64,000 nt of DNA, taken from the NCBI GenBank assembly GCA_022711435.1, contig JAKLFB010000004.1:159153-223152 (forward strand), written 5' to 3'. The notes below the pieces were generated by a model. That model saw only the letters and a list, made by a program, of their open reading frames with translations. It did not search any database and was not told where the DNA came from. The stretch is from Verrucomicrobiota bacterium. Lineage in GTDB: Bacteria > Verrucomicrobiota > Verrucomicrobiia > Limisphaerales > UBA1319. Shown here one piece after another: positions 51,527-60,414 of the stretch (position 1 is its first letter; each line of letters begins with the position of its first letter). Made by a program: the position numbers and the translations under genes.

Positions 51527-53134
51527 ATGATCGACAAGCCATGGCGTCTCTGGAACCGCCTCTCCTGCCCTATCGCATCGGTCCTTCTTTCTGCCCTGCA
51601 TCTGCATGCAGGCGCCGCGGACCCCCTCGTGCTGAATGGGCGCAGCCGGATCCCGGCCTCGGACAATTCCGGCCGGGTTGAGGCCTTTGCGGCCCGATGG
51701 GAATGGGATCCCGCGCAAACAGCCCTGGTCATTTGCGACATGTGGGATCGCCACTGGTGCCAGGGCGCATCCCGGCGGGTTGCGGAGCTGGCTCCCGCGA
51801 TCAACGAGGTCGCCCGCCTGGCCCACGCCCGCGGCGTTCTCATCATCCACGCCCCCAGCGATGTCGTGGATCACTACCGCGACCACCCGGCACGCCAGCG
51901 CGCCCTGGCCGCTCCCAAGGCTGCCTCGCTCCCCGACGGCATCGACCGATGGTGCCGCTGGATCAACGAGGAGGAAAAGGCCGCCGGCTATCCCATCGAC
52001 GATTCCGATGGCGGCTGCGATTGCGATCCGCCCTGCCCCCACGGCCCCCCCTACCCCTGGAGGCAGCAGATCGACGCCATCGAAATTGCCTCGGTCGACG
52101 CCATCAGCGCATCCGGCGCCGAGATCTGGAACCTGCTCGAGCAGCGGGGCATCCGCAACGTGCTCCTTTGCGGCGTCCATGCCAACATGTGCGTCCTGGG
52201 CCGCCCCTTCGGCCTGCGCAACCTGGCCCGCTTCGGCAAGAACGCGGCCCTCATCCGCGACTTGACCGACACCATGTATAACTCGCGCCGGTCGCCGCAT
52301 GTATCGCACTTCACCGGCACCGACCTGCTGATCGCGCACATCGAGCGGCATGTCTGCCCCACGGTGTTGTCGACCGATCTGACCGGCCGGGCGCCGTTCG
52401 TGTTCGGGAACGATCGGCGGCCGCGCATCGTTTTCATCTCGTCCGAGAACGAGTATCGCGCGGCGGAGACGCTCCCTCGATTCATTGGTACACTGCAGCT
52501 TGAGCACGACCTGGCCTGCGAGCTCGCCCAGGGCCAGTCCGGCTCGGCCCGCCCGAACCAGGCGCCCGTGACGGGCCTCGAATCGCTCGCGCGGGCGGAC
52601 CTGGCCGTGGTGTTCGCCCGCCGCCGCGCGCTTCCAGCGGACCAAATGAACTGCCTCCGCGGTTACCTGGCACGGGGCAGGCCTCTGCTGGGCTTGCGCA
52701 CCGCCAGCCACGCCTTCGACACTCGAGGCAACTGCCCGCCTGGATTTGCCGAATGGATTGAATTCGACCGCGATGTCCTCGGCGGCAATTACCAGGGGCA
52801 CCATGGCGCCGGCCCCTCGGTCACCGTCGACATCGCACCCGACGCTCGAAACCATCCGATCCTGGAAGGCATTGAATCCCCTTTCACCAGTGCGGGCTCT
52901 CTCTATCGCAACACACCGTTGCGCGCAGGCAGCATCCCCCTCCTCGTGGGGAGCATACCCGGCAAGCATCTCGAGCCGGTCGCATGGACCCACCTCCGCG
53001 CCGGCAGCCGTGTCTTTTACACTTCCCTGGGCCATCCATCCGACTTCGAGAAACGATCCTTCCAGCGGCTGCTCATCAACGCCATCGAGTGGGCCATGAG
53101 CCGTCCTGAACCGCTCGAAGTGAGGCCTCGATAA
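51527..53134 (+). CDS. Isochorismatase-like cysteine hydrolase fused to ThuA domain, secreted
   Basis: A 535-residue protein from the ATG at 51527, which starts a signal peptide (RLSCPIASVLLSALHLHAGA). Residues about 45-290 are an isochorismatase-like cysteine hydrolase: TALVICDMWDRHWC holds the catalytic Asp and LLCGVHANMCVLGRP the nucleophile Cys. A Cys-rich insert (GGCDCDPPCPHGPPYPW) lies near residue 165. Residues about 305-535 are a ThuA domain (RIVFISSENEYRAAETLPRF, RGYLARGRPLLGLRTASHAF, VFYTSLGHPSDFEKRSFQRL). Both folds suggest C-N or related bond hydrolysis of a sugar-linked or amide compound. The frame is open back to 51347 but the upstream part lies in element B. Confidence 0.8.
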   Translation: MIDKPWRLWNRLSCPIASVLLSALHLHAGAADPLVLNGRSRIPASDNSGRVEAFAARWEWDPAQTALVICDMWDRHWCQGASRRVAELAPAINEVARLAHARGVLIIHAPSDVVDHYRDHPARQRALAAPKAASLPDGIDRWCRWINEEEKAAGYPIDDSDGGCDCDPPCPHGPPYPWRQQIDAIEIASVDAISASGAEIWNLLEQRGIRNVLLCGVHANMCVLGRPFGLRNLARFGKNAALIRDLTDTMYNSRRSPHVSHFTGTDLLIAHIERHVCPTVLSTDLTGRAPFVFGNDRRPRIVFISSENEYRAAETLPRFIGTLQLEHDLACELAQGQSGSARPNQAPVTGLESLARADLAVVFARRRALPADQMNCLRGYLARGRPLLGLRTASHAFDTRGNCPPGFAEWIEFDRDVLGGNYQGHHGAGPSVTVDIAPDARNHPILEGIESPFTSAGSLYRNTPLRAGSIPLLVGSIPGKHLEPVAWTHLRAGSRVFYTSLGHPSDFEKRSFQRLLINAIEWAMSRPEPLEVRPR

Positions 53135-53198
53135 CGACTGGGTACAGGTGACGAACCTGCACAAAACCCGTGAGAGCCGGGCAATTGGAATTGCTGGT

Positions 53199-53333
53199 AT
53201 GAACTCACGCGAAGACACGAAGACGCGAAACATTGAGGAACTCTCGGCTATCGTGGTGGATTGCGCCTACCATCTCCACGTCGAGGCCGGTCCGGGATTG
53301 CTCGAAAGCGTTTATGCAGTGGTTCTTTCCTGA
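53199..53333 (+). pseudogene. Truncated GxxExxY-family gene remnant
   Basis: The frame reads MNSREDTKTRNIEELSAIVV, then HLHVEAGPGLLESVYAVVLS, ending at TGA. GLLESVYAVVL is the name-giving motif of GxxExxY proteins, a family of about 120-130 residues with a PD-(D/E)XK-like fold. The remaining 80 or so residues are missing. The remnant is bracketed by an inverted repeat of the type that commonly accompanies this family, so the central part was probably deleted. Confidence 0.75.
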
Positions 53334-53376
53334 ATGCTGGCATCATGACTTTGCGTCTTCGCGCCTTCGCGTGAAC
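53202..53376. repeat. Inverted repeat bracketing the GxxExxY remnant
   Basis: TCACGCGAAGACACGAAGAC (53205-53224) is matched in inverse orientation by GTCTTCGCGCCTTCGCGTGA (53354-53373), with two mismatches. The left arm is coding for the remnant's N-terminus (SREDTKTR); the right arm lies past the stop. Confidence 0.7.
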
Positions 53377-53400
53377 CAGAAAAAGGCGGCCCAATAGCGG

Positions 53401-55617
53401 TTACAGCTCAGGCTTCCAGCCAGAGATGATTGCCGCGCAGGCGCGGCGCAGGTATTCTTCATACTCCCAGGGGCCGCTGCTGCCGGTCTGGCGCGTGACC
53501 ACGAGGTCCAGGCTCGGCACGAACGCGATGAGCTGCCCGCCGGAGCCGGGCTTGCTGCGGGCGTCCGCGGGTATGCCCGCCCCGCTGCGGCCCCCCTGGC
53601 CCTGATGGCGCGCCGGCAGCTCCCAGCCGTGCGAGAAAACCCTCGGATCGAGCTTCCACCGCAGTTCCGGTGTCGTGACCTCATGCGTGGGGGCGGCGGT
53701 CTCCTCGACGAACCATTTCGGGATCACCTGCCGGCCAGCCCAGGCTCCGCCGCGGAGCATGCAATACGCGATGCGCGCCAGCTCGCGCGCCGGCATCCCG
53801 AGGCCGTGCGAAGGATGGCGCCCGATCTTCTCGCCGCCCTCGTAGTATTGAAACCACCAGCGCTCGATGCCGATCGGCTTGAAGAGCGATTCGATGGCGA
53901 ACTGGTCATAGGGCTTGCCCGTCACCGTTTCGCACACGAGCGCCGCGTGAGCCAGCGCATGCGTCGAGTAGCCGCAGCCGGCTCCCGGATCGAATGCCAG
54001 CGACGCCGTGCGGGCATCCCCCGTGTGGCCGAGTATGTATTCCCAGGAGCCATCGTTCGGCGCGCCTGTCGCTTCCGGGCAGATCCCCGAGGTGTGGTTG
54101 AGCAATTGCCCGACGGTGATGCGCGCCTTGCGCAGATCGCTCAGCGGCTGTGCCCAGGGGATGAACTCGAATGCCCGGTCTTCGAACGCCATCTTGCGGG
54201 GCGTCTTCCCTTGCCGGCTCATCTCCGATGCGATGGCCAGGACGGTCGCGCAGACCGCTTTCGATACGGAGGCGACGCGGCGCGCGTCCGTCTTCGAGCT
54301 GTTGCCGCGCTCGACTTCAAGGGCGACGTATCCGTTGCGAATGACCGCGGCAGCGAAGTTGCGGCTGTCGGATTCCAAGAGCCAATGGCGCAGGTCCTCC
54401 AGCTTCGCGGGGTCCATGCCGGCCAGGCGCCGGATGTCTTCGGGGCGATCGAGCTTGCGCCAGCCGCCCTGCGACTCGGGCGGAGGGAAATAGCCGCTTG
54501 CCTCGAGGCTTGCGGCCGACGGCTTCGGCGTCCCCGCCAGCGCCTTGAGCCGCCCGTAGAACACAGGGTCGTCCGCACCGCCGTCGAAATGGAACGGATA
54601 GGTCTGGTTGTGCTCATTGAGCATGAGGCCGTAGCTCGCGCCGTTTTCCACGCAAGCCATCATCGCCGCAACGGCGGCGGCGCCTCTCTTGTCATCCTCA
54701 TTGCAGACGATCGGTTTGCCCGATCTTTTCAAAGCTGCGATCCGATCTGGGATCTCCTCCACCTTGGTTCCGTTCCAGTGCGGCAGGAGGAAGTCGGCTG
54801 CCTCGGCAACCTCGGCATGGACCTTGCCGTCGCCGTAGCCGCTGGCGGACACCAGCAGGCCGGGCGCGGTCTCCTTGGCCAGCCGGATGAGGCCCGCCTG
54901 GCCTTTCGGGCTCCGGATCACCGGGTGGGCGAACCCGCGGTGGGGGTACTCGTTGGCGATCTCGAGAACCACGTTGCGGAAACCGCGATCGCGCACCCAG
55001 CGGGTCGCGTTGACCACGCCGGCCCGGACGGCCGCCTCGTCCCGCAGGATCGCCGACTGGCGCTGATAGTAGAGCCCGAGGATCACGCCCACTCCATGGC
55101 GGTCGCAGGCGCGAATGACCCTCTCGATCCGCGCCATGTAGGCCGGCCGCAGGCCGCCCTCGGGATCGAACGCCGAGTTCACCGCCCCTTCGTAGCCGGG
55201 CATCCCGCCCTGCAGACAGAGCGTGAACGCGTTGACACCGTGCGCCGCATAGTCCGGGATCCGCGCGATGAATCGGTCCGCATTCGCCTCGGGATCGAAC
55301 TCCGGCCGCTTGGCCCGGTCCTCGAAGACAGCATTGACCATGCGCACATTCATCAGCAATCCCTCGAGGGCTGTGCCGGGGTTTGTCGGGCGGCCATTGA
55401 TCATCCACCGGCCTTGGAAAAGGGCGACCTGCGTGCGAGGGAACGAATCGGCAGCAAGGCCGGCGGCCAGGCCCAGCGCCGCCATGCCCATCATCCGCCC
55501 CATCCAGCGCGATGCTGCGCGACCGGCTGCCCTCTGATCGACCAGCGCACCGCACGGCGCAGACGAGGTTCCAGGAATTCGAACGGCACTCGATAGCCAT
55601 CTGACTTTCTTGATCAT
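53401..55617 (-). CDS. Glycosidase-like TIM barrel fused to serine beta-lactamase-like domain
   Basis: A 738-residue protein from the ATG at 55617; a start at 55503 directly before MGRMMGMAALGLAAGLAADS is also possible and gives a tighter signal peptide. Residues about 60-360 form a cellulase-like clan A barrel: NAFTLCLQGGMPGYEGAVNS, VVLEIANEYPHRGF with the NE acid/base and KPIVCNEDDKRGA with a second Glu. Residues about 410-735 are a class C beta-lactamase/esterase fold: VASVSKAVCATVL (SxxK), GYSTHALAHAALV (Tyr motif) and SGAGIPADARSKPGSGGQLI. This domain normally hydrolyses esters or peptides. Fusion suggests combined de-esterification and glycan cleavage outside the cytoplasm. It is divergent from the next glycosidase gene. 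Confidence 0.8.
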   Translation of the reverse strand: MIKKVRWLSSAVRIPGTSSAPCGALVDQRAAGRAASRWMGRMMGMAALGLAAGLAADSFPRTQVALFQGRWMINGRPTNPGTALEGLLMNVRMVNAVFEDRAKRPEFDPEANADRFIARIPDYAAHGVNAFTLCLQGGMPGYEGAVNSAFDPEGGLRPAYMARIERVIRACDRHGVGVILGLYYQRQSAILRDEAAVRAGVVNATRWVRDRGFRNVVLEIANEYPHRGFAHPVIRSPKGQAGLIRLAKETAPGLLVSASGYGDGKVHAEVAEAADFLLPHWNGTKVEEIPDRIAALKRSGKPIVCNEDDKRGAAAVAAMMACVENGASYGLMLNEHNQTYPFHFDGGADDPVFYGRLKALAGTPKPSAASLEASGYFPPPESQGGWRKLDRPEDIRRLAGMDPAKLEDLRHWLLESDSRNFAAAVIRNGYVALEVERGNSSKTDARRVASVSKAVCATVLAIASEMSRQGKTPRKMAFEDRAFEFIPWAQPLSDLRKARITVGQLLNHTSGICPEATGAPNDGSWEYILGHTGDARTASLAFDPGAGCGYSTHALAHAALVCETVTGKPYDQFAIESLFKPIGIERWWFQYYEGGEKIGRHPSHGLGMPARELARIAYCMLRGGAWAGRQVIPKWFVEETAAPTHEVTTPELRWKLDPRVFSHGWELPARHQGQGGRSGAGIPADARSKPGSGGQLIAFVPSLDLVVTRQTGSSGPWEYEEYLRRACAAIISGWKPEL

Positions 55618-55761
55618 GCCGGGCTTTCTACCGCACGACCGGCCAAAGGGCAAGAGACGCCGCGCTCGACCAACCGCGGGCTCGACAAGCGCGCCGTTTT
55701 CTCTGAATTCTTGCGCGATGCACTCAGGCAACGAAACAACCATGCGCGGCCGGCTTCGAAA

Positions 55762-58419
55762 ATGAACGCGATCCTGGCTCGACCTCTTCTGCAACAAACC
55801 CGGGCAGCCTCCCGAGAATTTGTTTTGTGCAGCGCGATGATGGCGTTGATTCTTGGGGCTGCCCGGCTCAGCGCGGCTGACCCAGGGGCGACGCCGGCCG
55901 CGCGGACCGTCCTGGGCCTCGAAAGCGCCCGCTTCACGCTGAACGGGCAGCCCGTGTTTCTCTTGGGGATCAGCTACTACGGCGGTTTGGGGGCATCCGA
56001 TCCATCGATCCAACAGGACCTCGATGACATCCAGCGTCACGGTTTCAACTGGATCCGCGTTTGGGCGACCTGGGGAGCCTTCGATCATGACGTCTCCGCC
56101 GTGGACAGCCAGGGCCAGCCGCGCGAGCCGTTCCTGGCCAGGCTCCGATGGCTGGTAGCCCAATGCGATCGCCGCGGCCTGGTGGTGGACGTGACCCTCA
56201 CCCGCAACCAGTCGTCATCCCGGAGCGCGGGCGCTGCGGGCCTGGCCGATTTCGCGGCGCACCAGCGCGCGGTCGAGACCGTGATTCGCGCCCTCGATGG
56301 CCATCGCAACTGGTATCTGGATCTGGCCAATGAACGGGATGTGCGCGACGCCCGCTATGTCAGCACGACCGAATTGAAGGAGCTGCGGGCGCTGGCCCGG
56401 CGCCTCGATCCGCAACTGCTGGTGACCGCCTCGTTCGGCGGACACGACCTCGCAGAGAGCGACGTGCGCGACTCCCTGATCGTAGCCGGCCACGATTTCC
56501 TCACCCCCCATCGGCCAAGAGACGCCCAGTCGCCGATGCAGACCGAAGCCAAAACCCGCGCTTGCCTGGCCATGGCCCTGGCTCTGGGGCGAGCGGCGCC
56601 GGTCCATCACCAGGAACCCTTCCGGCGCGGCTACACGCAGTGGAATCCCGCTGCGTCGGATTTCCTGACCGATCTGCGGGGCGCGGTTGCGGCAGGTGCC
56701 GCCGGCTGGTGCTTCCACAACGGATCGGAGCGCGGATCGGCCGACAACCAGCCCCGTCGATCGTTTGACCTCCGCGATCGCCGGCTGTTCGACCAGCTGG
56801 ATCCGGAGGAACGCAAGGTTGTGGCGCAGGCTCGAGACATCGTCACGTCGACTGACATGCCCGCGCCGCGCGTGACGCTCGAGGCCCCGGACTCCGCGCC
56901 GCAGTTCGATCCGGCCGAATTCGTGCTGAAGCTGGATCCGGCCCCTGCCGGCAATGCGTTCACGAATCTCGAATACAGCGGCGAGTTCACCCTGCCCGAT
57001 GGCAGGCGGCTGCAGGTCCCGGGATTTTGCGATGCACAGGACGGCAGCCTGTTCCGGCTTCGGTTTTGCCCGGAGGCGTCGGGCGCGGCGTATGGCTACC
57101 GGCTGAGCCTGCGGGGAGCCGGCATCGAGCGGCAGTTTGCCGGCCAGTTGCGCTGCGAGCCTTCCGGCCAACCGGGCCCTGTGGTGGCCGATCCGAGCCG
57201 CCCCCGCCATTTCATCCGGGCCGGAACCGGCGCCCCGTTCTATCACCTGGGGCTGACGGCTTACCACCTGCTCGATCCCTCGAACGACGACGCACAAATC
57301 GACGCGACCATCGATTACGCGGCGCGCGCCGGCTTCAACAAGATCCGGTTTCTGCTGGCCGGGTACCCGCGAGATTTCGATCGGCGGACCAGCCAGGATG
57401 TCGAGCATGGCGTGCCGGATCCCTGGAAAGCGCCGAATTACGGAGGCAGACCGGGCCAGGTCAACCCCCTGCCCGCCTGGATCGGGAAACCGCATGCCTA
57501 CGATTTCACCCGATTCAATGTTGCATATTGGCAGCGGGTGGATCGCGCGGTGCGCCGGATGCGGGACGCCGGGATCCTGGCGACGTGCATTGTCACGATC
57601 GAGAAGCAGAACCTGCCGAAGGAATACGGAGCGCTCACCGGCCATGAGTTCCGCCTCTATCGCTACGCGGTCGCTCGGCTGGCGGCGTTTGACAACGTCT
57701 GGTGGGACCTGGGCAACGAGCACAACGAATATCGAAATGCATCGTGGGCCAACGCCATGGGCGGGTTCGTTGCCGCGCAGCAGCCCTGGCCGCGCCTGAT
57801 CTCGGCGCATGGGTACGCGGAGTTCCTGTATACAAACTCCGCCTGGGCAGGCTTCATCATCACGCAGCAATACGGCGACGAGAAAGCCGTTCACGATTGG
57901 GCGCTCCAACACGCCGCGGTGCCCAAGCCCTACGTGAACGAGGAATATGGCTACGAAGGCGCCCTGGACCAGCCCGGCCACGGGCAAAACACCGGCTGGG
58001 TGCGCCGCTGCCACTGGGCCATCGCGATGGCGGGCGGCTATGCCACCTACGGCGATTGGAGCGGCGGTGTCAGCTATTTCTATATGGGCGAGCCGGGTCC
58101 CGGCCAGGCTGCGCGCCAGCTTGGGCATCTGCGGTCGTTCTTCGAGGCGATCCCATTTGCCGGCCTCGAATCCCAGGACGCGCTCGCCGGCGGGGGATTC
58201 TGCCTGGCCCGGAAGCCGGATGTTTACGTCTTCTATTTTCCGCGCGGCGGCCGAAACGAGATTGACCTCCACAGCCTCAAGAAGGGGAGAGCCCGGATCC
58301 GCTGGTTCGATCCGCGGGAGGGACAATGGCGCGACGGCCCGGCGCTCCGGCCCGGAAAGAACGTTGTCGAGACACCCACGCCTGCGGACTGGGCATTGTT
58401 GATACAATCGATTCCATGA
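55762..58419 (+). CDS. Secreted protein with two tandem glycosidase-like TIM barrels
   Basis: An 885-residue protein. I chose the ATG at 55762 (MNAILARPLLQQTR) because it leads into a hydrophobic stretch ending AARLSAA; the frame is open 51 bp further. Residues about 50-355 are a clan A barrel (FLLGISYYGGLG, NWIRVWATWGAFDHD, WYLDLANERDV with the NE pair). Residues about 380-475 resemble DUF5060 (FTNLEYSGEFTLPDGRRLQV). Residues 480-870 are a DUF4038/apiosidase-like barrel (GTGAPFYHLGLTAYHLL, NVWWDLGNEHNEYRNA, KPYVNEEYGYEG). The C-terminal sandwich ends DWALLIQS. The protein probably removes side chains from a plant or algal polysaccharide. Its stop overlaps the next ATG (ATGA). Confidence 0.78.
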   Translation: MNAILARPLLQQTRAASREFVLCSAMMALILGAARLSAADPGATPAARTVLGLESARFTLNGQPVFLLGISYYGGLGASDPSIQQDLDDIQRHGFNWIRVWATWGAFDHDVSAVDSQGQPREPFLARLRWLVAQCDRRGLVVDVTLTRNQSSSRSAGAAGLADFAAHQRAVETVIRALDGHRNWYLDLANERDVRDARYVSTTELKELRALARRLDPQLLVTASFGGHDLAESDVRDSLIVAGHDFLTPHRPRDAQSPMQTEAKTRACLAMALALGRAAPVHHQEPFRRGYTQWNPAASDFLTDLRGAVAAGAAGWCFHNGSERGSADNQPRRSFDLRDRRLFDQLDPEERKVVAQARDIVTSTDMPAPRVTLEAPDSAPQFDPAEFVLKLDPAPAGNAFTNLEYSGEFTLPDGRRLQVPGFCDAQDGSLFRLRFCPEASGAAYGYRLSLRGAGIERQFAGQLRCEPSGQPGPVVADPSRPRHFIRAGTGAPFYHLGLTAYHLLDPSNDDAQIDATIDYAARAGFNKIRFLLAGYPRDFDRRTSQDVEHGVPDPWKAPNYGGRPGQVNPLPAWIGKPHAYDFTRFNVAYWQRVDRAVRRMRDAGILATCIVTIEKQNLPKEYGALTGHEFRLYRYAVARLAAFDNVWWDLGNEHNEYRNASWANAMGGFVAAQQPWPRLISAHGYAEFLYTNSAWAGFIITQQYGDEKAVHDWALQHAAVPKPYVNEEYGYEGALDQPGHGQNTGWVRRCHWAIAMAGGYATYGDWSGGVSYFYMGEPGPGQAARQLGHLRSFFEAIPFAGLESQDALAGGGFCLARKPDVYVFYFPRGGRNEIDLHSLKKGRARIRWFDPREGQWRDGPALRPGKNVVETPTPADWALLIQSIP

Positions 58420-60404
58420 AAACCGCTCTTGTTGTCCTCGTTGCCGGCTTGATTTCGCGTGGCCCGGAGGGGCCCGCCGCGGAGCCCGGTCCTGGCGCAA
58501 ACCCTCGCCCTTGGCCGGCGCTATACAAGATCAAACCGAGCGAGATCGATCGCCTGACGCCCGCCGACGTTGTTGGCCCGGACGGGATCGTCTATCCCAA
58601 CTGGACTCGGTGCGGCGTGCAAGGAGGCATTCCGGCAAGCAAGCCCTTCACTGCCATCGAGGCCCATGGCGGCCGGGCCAACGACGACGGCGACGACGCC
58701 CCAGCTCTGGATCGGGCCTGCCAGGCCGCAGGCGAGAGCGGCGGCGGAACTGTCGCCCTCGGCGAGGGCGTTTACCACCTCGATCGGCCCGTCACCGTGC
58801 GCCACAGCGCCGTGGTCATCCGGGGCCAAGGCGCATCCAAAACCAGGCTCGTCTTTCGATACGCGCTGCCGCGGGCCGGGATCGCCTTCTTCTGGCCCCC
58901 TCCCAACAGCCGCGTGGGCCGCAACACGCGCCTCGAGCTGCACGCCAAACCCTCCGGACTGGCCCGCATGCGGATTCTGATCGAGGATCGCGAGCTCGCT
59001 TCCTGGAGCCGCGGCCAGCACTCGGGGAACACCTTCGCCTTTGCCGGTTCGGCGCGAGGCGCGATCACGCAAATTCCCGACGGACCTCGCCTCCTCCAGG
59101 GCATCGCCGAATACAGCGACGGCACACGGCTGACCGCCCAAATCCCGGTCCTCCTCGACTCGAAGTTCAACGACACGCGGCAGCTTCCGGATGCGCGAGG
59201 TGCCATCACGTTCGCGGGAGAGGGTCTGGAGGGTCCGGAGCTGAAGCTCGCCCGGGACGGCCATCGAGGGGATCTCATCCTTCAACTCGAGGATGCCCGG
59301 GGGCTCCGGCCCGGCGACGCCATCATGATTGAAGGGCCTGCCACGGACCGCTGGAAGAAGCTCACCGCCAATGCCTGCCTGTGGGGCACCTACCGCCGCT
59401 ACGAGACAGTCATCGAGAAAATCGATGGCGCGGCCGTCACTCTGGACCAGCCGCTGCGCATCGAGTTTCCGGTCATCGACGGTTCCTACGTCCAGAAAGT
59501 GTCGCCCATCCAGCGCTGCGGCGTCGAGGATCTCTGCATCGAGCAGACGGAGAACCTTTGGATCTCGAGCGTGCTGTTCGCTCACGCCTGGAACTGCTGG
59601 GCGCGCGGCGTGACGGTCAGGATGTGCGGGCGGTTCCCCGTTTACGGCTCGCAAGCCAAGTGGTGCGAGATTCGAGACTGCCTGTTTGACGACGCCTGGT
59701 TCAAAGGCGGTGGCGGCACGGCCTACACCGGGTGGGACGGCTGCTGGGATTGCCTGATGGAGAATGTGGAGACCCGCAAGATGCGCCATGCCCCGCTCTT
59801 CCAGTGGGCGGCCAGCGGCAACGTGATTCGCAAGAGCCTGTTCCGGGAAAGCGACGGCCAGTGGCATGCAGGCTGGTGCAACGAAAACCTCTTCGAGCAG
59901 TGCCGCATCGAGTCGGTCGCCGACCATGGCGCTTACGGCTTCGGCATGTGGGCCTCGCCTCCGAACGACGCCGCCCACGGCCCCAACGGCCCCCGCAATG
60001 TGGTCTACAATTGCGACGTCACCTCCCCCAAGACCGGCCTTTGGATGGGCGGAATGAACGAGAATTGGCTGGTTCTCCACAACCGCTTCGTCGTCGAGCG
60101 CGGCCAGGGCGTGCATGCTGGCATCGCCAGCTTCGACCACATCATCCATGGCAATGTCTTTGTGCTCAAAGACAGCCAGTCGCCGATGCTCAACCTCTCG
60201 AAAACCAACTGCGTCGGGATCGAGCTTCGAGACAACCGGCTCTATGGCGGCAGCGGGCGCATCGCATCCGGACCCGTTCAGCCGCTGGTGATGGAGGGTA
60301 ACCAGGTCTTCCCGCTCGCGGACGCTCCCCGGCCCCGCCCGCCCGTGCCGTCCATTTATGAATGGCAAGCGACGCTGAAAAAATCCGGAAGGAACATCCA
60401 TTGA
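58416..60404 (+). CDS. Pectate-lyase-superfamily beta-helix protein, secreted
   Basis: A 662-residue protein with a short leader (MKTALVVLVAGLISRG). FTAIEAHGGRANDDGDDAPA followed by VALGEGVYHLDRPVTVRHSA is the N-terminal signature of the pectate lyase 3 / glycosyl hydrolase 28-type right-handed beta helix. Later rungs repeat short segments with stacked Asn and aromatic residues (NVIRKSLFRESDGQWHAGWC, NVVYNCDVTSPKTGLWMG). Likely a lyase or epimerase on an acidic polysaccharide. It overlaps the double-glycosidase stop by 4 bp and is followed after 10 bp by the next gene, so the three act as one unit. Confidence 0.78.
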   Translation: MKTALVVLVAGLISRGPEGPAAEPGPGANPRPWPALYKIKPSEIDRLTPADVVGPDGIVYPNWTRCGVQGGIPASKPFTAIEAHGGRANDDGDDAPALDRACQAAGESGGGTVALGEGVYHLDRPVTVRHSAVVIRGQGASKTRLVFRYALPRAGIAFFWPPPNSRVGRNTRLELHAKPSGLARMRILIEDRELASWSRGQHSGNTFAFAGSARGAITQIPDGPRLLQGIAEYSDGTRLTAQIPVLLDSKFNDTRQLPDARGAITFAGEGLEGPELKLARDGHRGDLILQLEDARGLRPGDAIMIEGPATDRWKKLTANACLWGTYRRYETVIEKIDGAAVTLDQPLRIEFPVIDGSYVQKVSPIQRCGVEDLCIEQTENLWISSVLFAHAWNCWARGVTVRMCGRFPVYGSQAKWCEIRDCLFDDAWFKGGGGTAYTGWDGCWDCLMENVETRKMRHAPLFQWAASGNVIRKSLFRESDGQWHAGWCNENLFEQCRIESVADHGAYGFGMWASPPNDAAHGPNGPRNVVYNCDVTSPKTGLWMGGMNENWLVLHNRFVVERGQGVHAGIASFDHIIHGNVFVLKDSQSPMLNLSKTNCVGIELRDNRLYGGSGRIASGPVQPLVMEGNQVFPLADAPRPRPPVPSIYEWQATLKKSGRNIH

Positions 60405-60414
60405 CGCCGCCATC

